Shown: positions 17,753 to 27,512 of the stretch, one piece after another
Layout of the letters: every line of letters begins with the position of its first letter
Position numbering within the stretch: the first letter of the stretch is position 1
Assembly: GCF_024435075.2 (NCBI RefSeq)
Contig: NZ_JAMZEG020000004.1
Location: 116,001 to 180,000, forward strand
DNA: 64,000 nt
Source: Marinomonas maritima
Lineage (GTDB): Bacteria; Pseudomonadota; Gammaproteobacteria; Pseudomonadales; Marinomonadaceae
Direction: 5' to 3'
Notes under the pieces: generated by a model
What the model saw: the letters and a program-made list of their open reading frames with translations, nothing else
Database searches by the model: none
What the model was told of the DNA's origin: nothing
Position numbers and translations under genes: made by a program

Positions 17753-17783
17753 AATATTAATGATAACTATTATCATTAATATT
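17753..17783. promoter_or_regulatory. Fur box inside a 31-bp perfect palindrome upstream of the TonB-dependent receptor
   Basis: Two 14-nt arms (17753-17766 and 17770-17783) are exact inverted repeats around a 3-nt centre. The inner part TGATAACTATTATCA (17761-17775) matches the Fur consensus at 13 of 14 arm positions, the best box in the window. It ends 13 nt before the receptor ATG. Its length suggests two overlapping Fur-dimer sites. It overlaps an alternative TTG start at 17782, which argues against that start. Confidence 0.85.
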
Positions 17784-17796
17784 GGGAACTCAATTA

Positions 17797-19881
17797 ATGC
17801 TCAAAAATACGATACTCTCAACACTATTTGTGCCGCTCGTACTGGTTGCCGAAATGACAAAAGCTGCAGAAAGTCAAGACGCGGTATCCGATAAAACATT
17901 TCTTCTGGATACCGTTATTGTGACTGCTGGGTTACTTGATCAGTCGGTACAAGAAAGTGCCGAAAGCGCCGAAATATTTGATGAAGACACCATTAAAAGC
18001 CGAGCTGGCATAACCACCGTCAGACACATTTTAGAAACAACATCCAATGTATCGGTTATGGATGCCACAGGTACCGCACCGACAGTTCGAGGGATAGACG
18101 GCACTGGTGCCGCTCAAAATGCCATTGCGCTTTTTGCTGGAGGTCGATCTAGACTAAGCTACGAAGTAGACAATAGACCAATGTCTTTTAATGAAGTGGC
18201 CTATAGCGACATTAGTTTATTTGATGTAAATACCGTTGAAGTATTGCGTGGCCCACAAAGCACGCTGGTGGGTCGAAACGCCATGGCAGGGACCGTAAAT
18301 ATCAAAACGAATGAGCCAGTATTCGAAGACGAAACCATTTTACGAGCTGCGACAGGCAACCATCATACTCAGCAACTTTCAGCAGTGGTAAACAGACCTA
18401 TCACAAAAGATTCAGTGGCATTTCGTCTTGCAGCCGATTGGACGGAAAAAAAATCTTCGGTTGAATACAAGTCTTATGACGGCGTAGGCGATCCAGGCCT
18501 TTATGAAAGCGTGAATATTAGAGGGAAGCTTCTTGTTGAACCTGATTCAGAAAACAACGCGAGATTACTCATAGGCTTATCGCATTCTGATTATTCTGGC
18601 CCAGCTAACGAAGTGATCTCAGAACCCTATAAAAACAAGGTGTCCAACGCGGTAAAACAACCTCAACACAACCCAGTGACCAACACGGCTTCCGTGGATT
18701 ACTCTCAAGACCTTAACTCCGCATTTCAGTTTAAATTAAACGCATCCACAACCGACGTAGACTTTACCCGCACTACTGTAGTGAACAGCACGAACACGAC
18801 GATTGATACCCGTGAATACGTATTAGAACCTCAAATTTACTACGATGATGACAAATGGAATGCCGTAGCTGGACTTTATTATTATCGTGCACGCGAAGAG
18901 CAATTTTCAGAACTTTTTAGCGTTGGCGATCTGCATTATGAAGACGAAACGGACACGTTAAGCGCTTACACTGAAGGTTCTCTTTCGCTGACAGATGATG
19001 TCGCTCTGTCAATGGGATTACGTTATGAGCACGAATCCAGAAAACGTAATGGTGGCGCTTACAGTGGTGGCGTAACAGCGGATGATTTTAACCACGACAA
19101 AAGCTATTCAGAATTATTACCTAAAGTGGGCATCAACTGGCACCAATCAGACAACATCAGTTGGGGTGCACAAATATCCAAAGGCTATAACGCTGGTGGC
19201 GCTGGCTGGACACTAGATAGCAGTACATTTGCTGTCAATGACTACGAATACGAAGAAGAAATGTCGTGGACTTATGAAGTTTATGGACGACAAACCTTCT
19301 TAGAAGGACGCGTGAGCAGTACGCAAAACCTTTTCCATTCTCGCTATAAAAACCTTCAACTTGCCTACAGTACGACCGGCGATTGGGGTAACGATGGCGC
19401 GTACTCTATTGTCAATGCGGACAAAGTAAATACTTGGGGCCTAGAACAAGGCTTAACCGTACTCGTTTCGGATCAACTCACATTATCAGGCACCGTCGCC
19501 CTGTTAAACACTAACGTCGCGAAGTTCTCCGATGACACGAGCCTAGAAGGCAATGATCTTGTTACCTCTCCGACCGTCACATCGAGCCTCAATTTGGATT
19601 GGCACAGAGACGCTTGGCAAGCCAGTTTAAACGTCCGTTACACCGACAGCTATTTTACGTACTTGGCCAACCAGCCTGAATCTGAAAATGACGCGTATAT
19701 TGTGACAAACGCAAAAGCGTCTTACAAAATAGGTAACGCTGAATGGTTTGCTAGCATTGATAATTTGTTCGATGAAGACGCCGTCGTGTTTCAGCGCTCA
19801 GACGCGGGGTCTGCCTCTGCAGATTCAGCAGTACTGCTCCAACCGAGAACCTTCTTAGTTGGCATTCAGTATCAACTTTAA
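17797..19881 (+). CDS. TonB-dependent outer-membrane receptor (iron/haem type)
   Basis: 694 residues: signal peptide (MLKNTILSTLFVPLVLVAEM), TonB box region DTVIVTAG, plug domain (VLRGPQSTLVGRNAMAGTVN at about 150-170) and a 22-strand barrel ending in an aromatic-rich C-terminus (RTFLVGIQYQL). It imports an iron compound using TonB energy. The ISKGYNAGG segment occupies the place where haem receptors carry FRAP, and no NPNL is seen, so a haem ligand is not directly supported despite divergent hmuTUV. The ATG at 17797 has GGGA 9 nt upstream and is preferred over TTG 17782. It is expected to be strongly Fur-regulated. Confidence 0.92.
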   Translation: MLKNTILSTLFVPLVLVAEMTKAAESQDAVSDKTFLLDTVIVTAGLLDQSVQESAESAEIFDEDTIKSRAGITTVRHILETTSNVSVMDATGTAPTVRGIDGTGAAQNAIALFAGGRSRLSYEVDNRPMSFNEVAYSDISLFDVNTVEVLRGPQSTLVGRNAMAGTVNIKTNEPVFEDETILRAATGNHHTQQLSAVVNRPITKDSVAFRLAADWTEKKSSVEYKSYDGVGDPGLYESVNIRGKLLVEPDSENNARLLIGLSHSDYSGPANEVISEPYKNKVSNAVKQPQHNPVTNTASVDYSQDLNSAFQFKLNASTTDVDFTRTTVVNSTNTTIDTREYVLEPQIYYDDDKWNAVAGLYYYRAREEQFSELFSVGDLHYEDETDTLSAYTEGSLSLTDDVALSMGLRYEHESRKRNGGAYSGGVTADDFNHDKSYSELLPKVGINWHQSDNISWGAQISKGYNAGGAGWTLDSSTFAVNDYEYEEEMSWTYEVYGRQTFLEGRVSSTQNLFHSRYKNLQLAYSTTGDWGNDGAYSIVNADKVNTWGLEQGLTVLVSDQLTLSGTVALLNTNVAKFSDDTSLEGNDLVTSPTVTSSLNLDWHRDAWQASLNVRYTDSYFTYLANQPESENDAYIVTNAKASYKIGNAEWFASIDNLFDEDAVVFQRSDAGSASADSAVLLQPRTFLVGIQYQL

Positions 19882-19900
19882 TGCTGTGACGGAAACCGAA

Positions 19901-20353
19901 ATGGGCTATTTAATACACGACAATAAACACTGGCCATTGGCGCTTACCATCGCACAAGAAAAGCTGACATTCGAACAGCATATGGCTTCTTTAGAAGGTT
20001 GGAACGCATGGTTTGAAAGAAACGAACCCTTTCATGTTATTCGATTCTATGTCGATAAAGCCTCTCTTGAACAAGCGTCTGGCGTCGGTAAAGCGACACT
20101 GGAATGGATGTCAAAAGGGGCCGACAGCAAGTTTCGCACGCTCGTGAAAAGCATGATGATTGTTGTGCCTCCCGATCAATATCCACGAATGAAGAAAATG
20201 GATGTGACAGCGGTTTTTGGTATTCCAGGAGGAATATTCCCTTCAATTGAAGACGCATTGGATTGGCTTGATAGTTCAACTGAGATCAAGGACTTACCGG
20301 ATCTTAAACAAAACTGGAAAGAGGCGGTAAAACACGCACTAGACCAATTTTAG
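19901..20353 (+). CDS. Uncharacterised small protein downstream of the receptor
   Basis: 150 residues, soluble, with no signal peptide or membrane helix. I do not recognise it firmly. The overall shape, with alternating strands and helices, a central VKSMMIVVPPD strand and a late FPSIEDALDWL helix, resembles SpoIIAA-like/STAS-SEC14 proteins, but only weakly. GGAAA lies 5 nt before the ATG at 19901, and the gene starts 19 nt after the receptor stop, so it is very likely co-transcribed and iron-regulated. A terminator follows. A role in handling the imported iron compound is possible from context only. Confidence 0.75.
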   Translation: MGYLIHDNKHWPLALTIAQEKLTFEQHMASLEGWNAWFERNEPFHVIRFYVDKASLEQASGVGKATLEWMSKGADSKFRTLVKSMMIVVPPDQYPRMKKMDVTAVFGIPGGIFPSIEDALDWLDSSTEIKDLPDLKQNWKEAVKHALDQF

Positions 20354-20372
20354 ATAAACATTATCCACAAAA

Positions 20373-20409
20373 AATCCCCTATCAGAGGTTACGCCACTCA
20401 TAGGGGATT
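20373..20409. terminator. Hairpin terminator between the receptor operon and the MATE gene
   Basis: A 10-bp perfect stem (AATCCCCTAT at 20373-20382 with its complement at 20400-20409) and a 17-nt loop, followed by CTTTTC on the plus strand and an A/T-rich run on the other side. It sits between convergent genes and can serve both. Confidence 0.75.
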
Positions 20410-20479
20410 CTTTTCAACTTGTCGATTGAAGCGGATTAAATTGAGCCAAATTTTAGTGCTCTGATCTTACCAGACGTGG

Positions 20480-21835
20480 CTATTCGCCCTTTTCAGTTTG
20501 AATCGACATTTCAACCTTCGCCAAAGCACGCAAGTACATCCGCCACGCGCACAACCCAGCCAGTACATTACCGATTAACACACCTACGAAAATGCCTTTT
20601 AAGCCTGCGATTTCTGATCCAATCCACAAGCAAGGCAAGAAAAAGGCAAACAGGCGCAACGCAGAAATGCTCAATGCCGTATAAGACTTGCCCAAGGCAT
20701 TTGATACCGACACCATCAACATGCAAATGCCCAACGCGCCAAGGCTAATCGGCACCAAAGTCAAATGCCAATTAAGAATGTCCGACACGGCGGCTTCACT
20801 GGTCATCAAACGCGCCAACGCACCAGATGCAAAAAAAGTCGCCAGCGCGACAAGTAACTGGAAGATGAGAATAAAGCGACAAGAGATCGACACAACAACG
20901 CGAATGTCGTCGATTTTCTTCTCGCCTAACAAGCGTCCAATCATTGGCGGCATAGACATAGTCAGCGCCAACACGGCAACAATAGAGAAAAATTCAAATC
21001 GTGAACCCAGCGCCCAAGACGCCACTGCCGCCGTTCCAAACCCTGCTATCAGTTTCGTCGCCAACATAGAAGACACAGGCGGTAACAACTGACTGACCAT
21101 CGCAGGTCCCATGATATGACCAATGGATGCCAAGCTTTTAGCCACATCCAAATCTTTCCGATCAAAGGTTATCCAATGTTTGCGCGCAACCAGCGGCGCA
21201 ACAATCAGCACTCCAATGCTGAATGCTACCGTGGTGGCCATAGCGGCACCATTCAAACCAAGATCAAGGGTGAAAATAAAAATAGGGTCCAATATCAAGT
21301 TCAACACGCTGGTAACAATCATCATGATGCCGGGCAACAGCGTGTTCCCGTGGGAGCGGCAGATGCTGTAGTAAAAATAAATTAACGCGCCAACCCACGC
21401 ACTCAATAACCAATGCGGCCAGTAAGAATCGATAACAGGAAACACGGAATCTGGCGCACTCAATAATGCCAAAATAGGATGGCGCAAAAACCAAATCAGC
21501 ACACAGAAAAACGCAATGCCCACGCTGCCCATGGTCATCACCAAACCGCCAAGCTGCTTAGCATAACGCGTATTACCAGCACCCAAAGCGCGAGAAATAA
21601 TCGCCGTCGTTGCAATGCCAAGCCCCACTTGCAGGCCAATCACAACCATCTGAATCGGCAAAGTGAAACCCTGCGCCGCCAAAGGCAAGATGCCTAATTG
21701 ACCAATGAAAGCACTGTCGACAAGCTGAAAGCTCATTAACGACAAGATCCCAAACATCATAGGCCACGTCATCGAAAAAAGTTGTTTGCCTAACGAGGCT
21801 GGAGAAGAGGTTTGGGAGGTCATAGAAGCGCTCAT
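20480..21835 (-). CDS. MATE-family multidrug/cation antiporter
   Basis: 451 residues, twelve predicted membrane helices, two MatE repeats. The N-terminal half begins LFSMTWPMMFGILSLMSFQLVDSAFIGQLG and contains IISRALGAGN, typical of MATE exporters that expel drugs or metabolites in exchange for Na+ or H+. An alternative ATG lies at 21823; neither start has a strong ribosome-binding site. It stands alone, convergent to the iron operon. Substrate unknown. Confidence 0.9.
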   Translation of the reverse strand: MSASMTSQTSSPASLGKQLFSMTWPMMFGILSLMSFQLVDSAFIGQLGILPLAAQGFTLPIQMVVIGLQVGLGIATTAIISRALGAGNTRYAKQLGGLVMTMGSVGIAFFCVLIWFLRHPILALLSAPDSVFPVIDSYWPHWLLSAWVGALIYFYYSICRSHGNTLLPGIMMIVTSVLNLILDPIFIFTLDLGLNGAAMATTVAFSIGVLIVAPLVARKHWITFDRKDLDVAKSLASIGHIMGPAMVSQLLPPVSSMLATKLIAGFGTAAVASWALGSRFEFFSIVAVLALTMSMPPMIGRLLGEKKIDDIRVVVSISCRFILIFQLLVALATFFASGALARLMTSEAAVSDILNWHLTLVPISLGALGICMLMVSVSNALGKSYTALSISALRLFAFFLPCLWIGSEIAGLKGIFVGVLIGNVLAGLCAWRMYLRALAKVEMSIQTEKGE

Positions 21836-21922
21836 ACTAAAAAACTGAACGCATATTCTAACCTACTTTACTGACAACATGATGACACTCGCCCCACCAA
21901 ACAAACTATGCGATGAAAAGTC

Positions 21923-23167
21923 TTATTCTTCTACGTAACGCTGACTGTACTTGTGCCCATATCTAAGCATCACTAAAGCCATGATGGAGAAAATCACAAA
22001 ACCGCTTGCCAATGGCGTCACGGTGAAATGATAAAACTGGCCCACTATTGTCGAAAATAGAATCGCTAGAAAGCTCGATAGCGACGAAATCACCGACGTC
22101 CCAAGACCCGCCATTTTTCCCAATGGCTCCATCGCCATGGCATTCACATTACCGAACACCATGCCGAAGCAAGAAAACATAATCATGCCCAAGCCCATGA
22201 AGAGCACGAAAGGCGGCACACCATCAAAATACAATGTAGACATCAACAACACAAAAGACGCTGCCAACAACACGCTTAACGCCGCAATCACACAGCGTAA
22301 CATGCCAACACGCTGGACAATTTTACCGTTTGAGAAATTAATCACAGACGATCCAATCGCCAGTAATGCAAAATATAACGGAAAACGATCACCTGTTTGA
22401 TACACATCCTGAAATATCGATTGTGCCGTACTAATGTGCAGCATCAAACCGCCAAAAATACAGCCCAACAACACCGTAAACGCCATCACATCGCGACGAC
22501 TCAAAATAATGCGCACGTCGACAATGAGGCGTTTTCGATTGAGCGGAATACGATTCTCTTTCGTCAAGGTTTCGGGCTGACGTAGCAACAGCCACCCACC
22601 CGCCACCGACGCTTGAAAAACCAACAAGGCAAAAATCCAACGCCAATCCGCAACCTGCATCACTAATTGACCGATCGACGGCGCCAGCAGCGGTACCAAA
22701 ATAAACACCATCATCACAAACGACATAATGCGCGCCATAGCCGCGCCTTTATAAAGATCTCGAACCAACGCCCGTGACGCAATTTTTGGCCCCGACACGC
22801 CAAAACCTTGAATCACACGACCGAGTAAAAACACTTCAATCGACGACGCAGACAACGCAATAACCGAACCGCCAATATAAATACCAATACCGAACAGAAT
22901 GCATTTTTTCCGACCGATTGCGTCCGACAAAGGCCCGAAAATTATCTCGCCGAACATCATGCCAAAGATCATCGCCGACACGATCCATTGTGTTTTTTGA
23001 TAATCCTCGATGCCCAAAGACGTTGCGATATTTGGGAATGCCGGCAACATAGAATCCATACTCAACGCCGTCAACGACATCATCAAAGCAAACAGCGCAA
23101 TAAACTCTTTTTCGGGTAACCGCTTTATCTGCTTTTCTGCAGCCCACTGTAAACTTAAAAGTGACAT
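21923..23167 (-). CDS. MFS exporter, Bcr/CflA type
   Basis: 414 residues with twelve predicted helices. Motif A of the major facilitator superfamily is visible as FGPLSDAIGRKKCILFGIG after helix 2, and LGRVIQGFGVSG follows in helix 4, matching the Bcr/CflA drug-exporter subfamily. Probably a proton-driven exporter of drugs or small peptides. AAAAAGG abuts the ATG at 23167. The gene is divergent from the antiporter gene at 23346. Confidence 0.88.
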   Translation of the reverse strand: MSLLSLQWAAEKQIKRLPEKEFIALFALMMSLTALSMDSMLPAFPNIATSLGIEDYQKTQWIVSAMIFGMMFGEIIFGPLSDAIGRKKCILFGIGIYIGGSVIALSASSIEVFLLGRVIQGFGVSGPKIASRALVRDLYKGAAMARIMSFVMMVFILVPLLAPSIGQLVMQVADWRWIFALLVFQASVAGGWLLLRQPETLTKENRIPLNRKRLIVDVRIILSRRDVMAFTVLLGCIFGGLMLHISTAQSIFQDVYQTGDRFPLYFALLAIGSSVINFSNGKIVQRVGMLRCVIAALSVLLAASFVLLMSTLYFDGVPPFVLFMGLGMIMFSCFGMVFGNVNAMAMEPLGKMAGLGTSVISSLSSFLAILFSTIVGQFYHFTVTPLASGFVIFSIMALVMLRYGHKYSQRYVEE

Positions 23168-23345
23168 CCTTTTTCTTACCTATTAGAAAAATAAACACTT
23201 AGTATACTCGCCTCTTCTAATTTGTTCTGGAAGAATACGATGCCAACAAGAATACTAAATAGCAGCATTGCGTACTGCGCGACATGCGAAAATTCCGTAT
23301 GATTATCTTCCCCCTATATCAACCCTATTTACTGAGAAGGATTAC

Positions 23346-24926
23346 ATGGAATTTATTTGGATTTTATTCGCATTTGCCTGCGGACTCGCTGTCAAAATGA
23401 TAAATCTACCGCCATTGATCGGCTTTTTATTAGCAGGTTTTTTACTAAATTATGTAGGTTTAGAGCCGAGTAAAACGCTAGATTCTCTCGCTAATATTGG
23501 CATTACCTTAATGCTGTTTAGCATAGGATTAAAACTGCATGTAAAAGATTTACTCAAACGCGAAGTATGGGCCTCTACGCTAGGTCATATGGGAATGAGT
23601 ACCATCATTTTTGCTGGCATTGCACTATTACTTGGTACGCTGAGTCTGCCGTATTTTGGCCTATTGGATTTTAAAACAGCGGCCCTGCTTGGTTTCGCAT
23701 TGAGCTTCTCCAGTACCGTTTGTGTGATGAAATTACTTGAAGAGAGTAGCGAACTAAAAACCCGCCACGGGCAGTTATCATTAGGTATTTTGGTGATGCA
23801 GGATATTGTGGCGGTCGTATTTCTTGTCGCTGCCACAGGGAAAATTCCGTCTCTTTGGGCTTTAGGTTTATTCGGTCTGTTGTTCATTCGTCCAATCATC
23901 AACAAGATTGTCGATAAGGCAGGCCACGGAGAAATGTTACCGTTAACAGGGCTTTTCCTCGCATTAGGCGGCTATGAACTGTTTTATTTGGTGGGTGTAA
24001 AAGGTGACTTGGGCGCGTTAATTTTTGGCATATTGCTCGCCTCTCATTCCAAAGCGGCAGAAATGAACAAATCCCTGATGAATTTCAAAGACTTGTTTCT
24101 AATCGGCTTCTTCTTATCTATTGGTTTTACCGCTTTGCCCACTTTAAGCATGATTGGTATGAGCCTCATACTTACCCTAGTGATTTTGGTAAAATTCGCA
24201 CTCTTCTTTGCGTTGTTAACCAAACTAAAACTGCGCGGCAGAACCTCTTTTTTATCATCGATGATTCTTTCCAACTACAGCGAGTTTGGCCTCATTGTTG
24301 TGGCGCTTAGTGTCGCAAATGGTTGGCTAGAAAAAGAATGGCTAGTGGTGCTGGCGTTGGCCGTGTCTTTCTCCTTCGTGATCACTAGTGTGCTATACCG
24401 CAACGTTCACCGTTTGTATCGCAGAAACAAAGAAGTCATTCGTCGTTTTGAAAGCACAGATTGCTTGTCAGAGGATATTTTCGTTCAACCCACAAATACC
24501 GATGTATTGGTCGTTGGATTAGGGCGAGTCGGACGTGGAGCGTTCGAGTCTTTAAAAGGCCTAGTAGGGGAAACAGTCGCAGGTATGGACGCCGATAGGA
24601 ACCGTATCAACCAAATGCAAACCGCTCAAGAAAGCGTCTTTTACGGTGACGGGGAAGACGCAGACTTATGGGAACGATTAGACACGTCGAGCATCAACTT
24701 GGTTTTGCTGGCTTTACCTGCGGCTGAAGACACCACCAATGTCGCCATACAACTGCGTAAAGCCAATTACACAGGTCAAATCGCCGCCATCGCCCGCTAC
24801 CAAGATGAAAGAGACATCTTGCTTGCCTCAGGCATAGACAATGTCTTCAACTTTTACACTGAAGCCGGTACCGGTTTCGCGGAAGAAAGCTTGGCGCTGA
24901 TTCGGGCTCAAAATACAGCGAGTTAA
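23346..24926 (+). CDS. CPA2-family cation/proton antiporter with RCK (TrkA-N) domain
   Basis: 526 residues. The first about 375 form a Na+/H+-exchanger-type membrane domain (GFLLAGFLLNYVGLEPS, SFSSTVCVMKLLEE, GVKGDLGALIFGILLA). After a short linker comes a cytoplasmic Rossmann TrkA-N domain (VLVVGLGRVGRGAFESL), as in KefB/KefC/YbaL. No C-terminal TrkA-C domain is evident. It probably exchanges K+ or Na+ for H+ under ligand control. GAAGGA precedes the ATG at 23346; a longer frame from 23268 lacks family sequence. Confidence 0.9.
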   Translation: MEFIWILFAFACGLAVKMINLPPLIGFLLAGFLLNYVGLEPSKTLDSLANIGITLMLFSIGLKLHVKDLLKREVWASTLGHMGMSTIIFAGIALLLGTLSLPYFGLLDFKTAALLGFALSFSSTVCVMKLLEESSELKTRHGQLSLGILVMQDIVAVVFLVAATGKIPSLWALGLFGLLFIRPIINKIVDKAGHGEMLPLTGLFLALGGYELFYLVGVKGDLGALIFGILLASHSKAAEMNKSLMNFKDLFLIGFFLSIGFTALPTLSMIGMSLILTLVILVKFALFFALLTKLKLRGRTSFLSSMILSNYSEFGLIVVALSVANGWLEKEWLVVLALAVSFSFVITSVLYRNVHRLYRRNKEVIRRFESTDCLSEDIFVQPTNTDVLVVGLGRVGRGAFESLKGLVGETVAGMDADRNRINQMQTAQESVFYGDGEDADLWERLDTSSINLVLLALPAAEDTTNVAIQLRKANYTGQIAAIARYQDERDILLASGIDNVFNFYTEAGTGFAEESLALIRAQNTAS

Positions 24927-24960
24927 AGCGCCAACGCTCACCAAAGAACACTCATCTTTA

Positions 24961-25000
24961 GTTCGCTCAGCATGATAATCCCACTTTATGCTGAGCGAAC
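24961..25000. repeat. Perfect inverted repeat after the antiporter gene
   Basis: A 13-bp perfect stem, GTTCGCTCAGCAT at 24961-24973 with its complement at 24988-25000, and a 14-nt loop. It lies 35 nt after the antiporter stop, but neither strand has a good T-run, so it is either an atypical terminator or an mRNA 3'-end stabiliser. The rest of the 219-nt gap shows nothing else clear. Confidence 0.5.
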
Positions 25001-25145
25001 CTCCCGAAGTCTGTAAATAAACACTCACATAAACCAACAAATATCGTACGCTTTTCAACCCTATTGAGCGCTATAATGCTAATAATTGAACTTATCTCAG
25101 ATGATATAAGTAAGCATATACTGCATGGAAGTATAAGGAGTCAGC

Positions 25146-27506
25146 GTGTCATCCCAGCCTACAAATGACCATCCTATAAAGTGCTTGTCTCAGGCATTTT
25201 CTGCTTTTTTTCGACAGGTGACGATTCCTAGCGAACACGCCGACAGTTATCGCTATCATCAATTCTGTACGATCGCTCGATTATTGCCGCTCGTCAGCCT
25301 TGCCACGTTTTTTGCGGCATTTTGCGGGTGGTATTTTGCCTGGAACCAAGGCAATAATGGACTATTAGTCATATGGACAAGCATACTGGCCCTCATCGCC
25401 TTATCCGAATTAATAGTTTGGTGGCTGTATATTGCTCGCCCTAGCGTTCATCATGCCACCAAATTCACGGTCTACATGTTGGCCTTTAGCATTGGCCTTG
25501 CTGGCATATTTTACGCCATCATTACCATCCATTTATTCAGCCTCTTTTCCGATCATGAACGCATTTTTCTCTTTGCCATTGTATCGGCGTTTCTGTCTAG
25601 CGGCGGATGGCTTTTTGCCAGTATTCCATTAGTCGGTTTGGTTTGGACGATAAGTATGAGTGCCGGGCTAATATTCGGCCTGACCTATTTATTTGGTGAT
25701 ACTTATTTTTTATTGGCGGCGTTAGTAGCTTTCTATTGCGCATTTTTATGTTCCGCCATCATTATTTTTTCGCGACAGTATTTAAAAGCCTTAATTGCCG
25801 AAACAGAAATTGAAAACCAACATCAAACGGTCAGTTTGTTGCTCCATGACTTTGAAGAGAAAGCCACCGACTGGTTATGGGAAACCAATAAAAAAGGCCA
25901 TTTACGCCACTTGTCTCAAAAGCTGATTGAAGCAGCGCAATCCGATGTGGAAAAGCTGCTAGCATCCCCTTACATTGACATCATCGAAAACTTGCTCGCA
26001 AAAGACGAGAAACACGCCCTCGACCAACTGAAAACACTTTCTGAAGCACTGGCATCCAGCAGCAATTTTAGTAACGTTGTCGTGCCAGTCAATCTTGATT
26101 GTGAGACTCGATGGTGGTCCTTTTCTGCCAAAAAACTCATGGATAAAGCTCAAAAATTTAATGGCTGGCGTGGTGTTGCTTCCGATATTACTAACAGTGT
26201 TTTACGTGAACGAGAAATGATAAAACAAGCGAATACCGATACGTTAACGCAGATCGGGAATCGCCTCTTTTTTAATGAACAGCTCGCGGCGTTGTTCCCA
26301 AAAACATACGAAACAGGCGAGTCTTGTGCATTGTTGTTATTGGATTTGGATAACTTCAAATTGATTAATGATTCTTTTGGCCATGCCGCTGGCGATGCAT
26401 TGCTGATAGAAGCCAGCAAAAGACTGCATGACAATACGCCAGACAAAGCCATTCTTGCCAGATTGGGCGGTGATGAATTCGCCATCATTGTGCCGCATCC
26501 TGCTCAATACACTGACATAGCCATGTTAAGCAGCCAGCTCCAAAAAGCCATTTCTCAACCATGGCAGTACGGTGAAAACCTCATTGAAATACACGCCAGC
26601 ATGGGTATCGCGTTTACCAGCCAAGCCATCACTCACATTGATTCGCTTTTAAGAGCCAGCGATCTCGCACTTTACGCCGCCAAAGAAGCCGGTCGCGATA
26701 CGGTTCGTTTTTTTGATCCCACGATGGAAGAAGCCGCCAACCATAAAGGCCAGATATTAGGCGAAATGAGACAGTCCATTTTCAATAATGAATTTGTTTT
26801 GCACTACCAACCCCAACTCGACTTAAATACTGAAAAGCTCATTGGCTTTGAAGCACTAGTACGATGGAAGCACCCTAAGCGAGGCATGATACCGCCTCTC
26901 GATTTCATTCCCATTGCCGAAGAAAGTGGCTTGATTCTACCGCTCGGTTCTTGGGTGTTAGAGCAAGCTTGTTTGGAAGCGACTAAATGGCCTTCTGACA
27001 CATATGTGGCAGTGAATGTCTCTGCGATTCAAATAGAGCGAAGTGACTTTTTGTCGGAGGTGAAAGCGGTCTTGCAGCGTACTCAGTTGCCACCAGAACG
27101 TTTGGAAATTGAAATTACTGAATCTGTGCTAATGACAGACAAAACGCCTGCGTTTAACTTCCTTATGGGGTTAAAAGAGATCGGCGTCAAAATCGCGTTG
27201 GATGACTTTGGGACGGGATTTTCTTCTTTGTCTTACCTACAGAACTTACCGCTAGACAAGATCAAGATAGACCAATCTTTCATAAATTTATCCGATACGG
27301 ACGACAAAGCCTGCGCCATCATCCGAACCATTACGCAGCTGGCGGAGGCTCTTCAATTGAATACAATAGCAGAAGGCATTGAGCGCAACGGGCAATACAA
27401 GCTCCTGTCTGATTTAGGCGTCAATTCAGGGCAAGGCTATTGGTACGCCCGCCCTATGCCCGCCGAAGACATTACCGCTTTTATTGAAGGTGAAAAAACT
27501 TCGTAG
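25146..27506 (+). CDS. Membrane-bound GGDEF-EAL cyclic-di-GMP signalling protein
   Basis: 786 residues. About six N-terminal membrane helices (roughly 40-210) are followed by a PAS-like region (KATDWLWETNKKGHLRHLSQ) and a GGDEF domain with intact LGGDEFA at 440-446. The EAL domain starts with FEALVRW at about 568 and keeps the catalytic residues in VNVSA, EITES, DDFGTG, KIDQSF and EGIE. Both synthesis and breakdown of c-di-GMP are therefore possible. No inhibitory RxxD site precedes GGDEF. GTG 25146 has AAGGAG 5 nt upstream. The signal it senses is unknown. Confidence 0.93.
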   Translation: MSSQPTNDHPIKCLSQAFSAFFRQVTIPSEHADSYRYHQFCTIARLLPLVSLATFFAAFCGWYFAWNQGNNGLLVIWTSILALIALSELIVWWLYIARPSVHHATKFTVYMLAFSIGLAGIFYAIITIHLFSLFSDHERIFLFAIVSAFLSSGGWLFASIPLVGLVWTISMSAGLIFGLTYLFGDTYFLLAALVAFYCAFLCSAIIIFSRQYLKALIAETEIENQHQTVSLLLHDFEEKATDWLWETNKKGHLRHLSQKLIEAAQSDVEKLLASPYIDIIENLLAKDEKHALDQLKTLSEALASSSNFSNVVVPVNLDCETRWWSFSAKKLMDKAQKFNGWRGVASDITNSVLREREMIKQANTDTLTQIGNRLFFNEQLAALFPKTYETGESCALLLLDLDNFKLINDSFGHAAGDALLIEASKRLHDNTPDKAILARLGGDEFAIIVPHPAQYTDIAMLSSQLQKAISQPWQYGENLIEIHASMGIAFTSQAITHIDSLLRASDLALYAAKEAGRDTVRFFDPTMEEAANHKGQILGEMRQSIFNNEFVLHYQPQLDLNTEKLIGFEALVRWKHPKRGMIPPLDFIPIAEESGLILPLGSWVLEQACLEATKWPSDTYVAVNVSAIQIERSDFLSEVKAVLQRTQLPPERLEIEITESVLMTDKTPAFNFLMGLKEIGVKIALDDFGTGFSSLSYLQNLPLDKIKIDQSFINLSDTDDKACAIIRTITQLAEALQLNTIAEGIERNGQYKLLSDLGVNSGQGYWYARPMPAEDITAFIEGEKTS

Positions 27507-27512
27507 CCGTTC

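Noticed and set aside
24961..25000. Classical terminator for the antiporter gene
   Set aside because: The 13-bp stem is real but lacks a T-run on either strand, so it is listed only as an inverted repeat.
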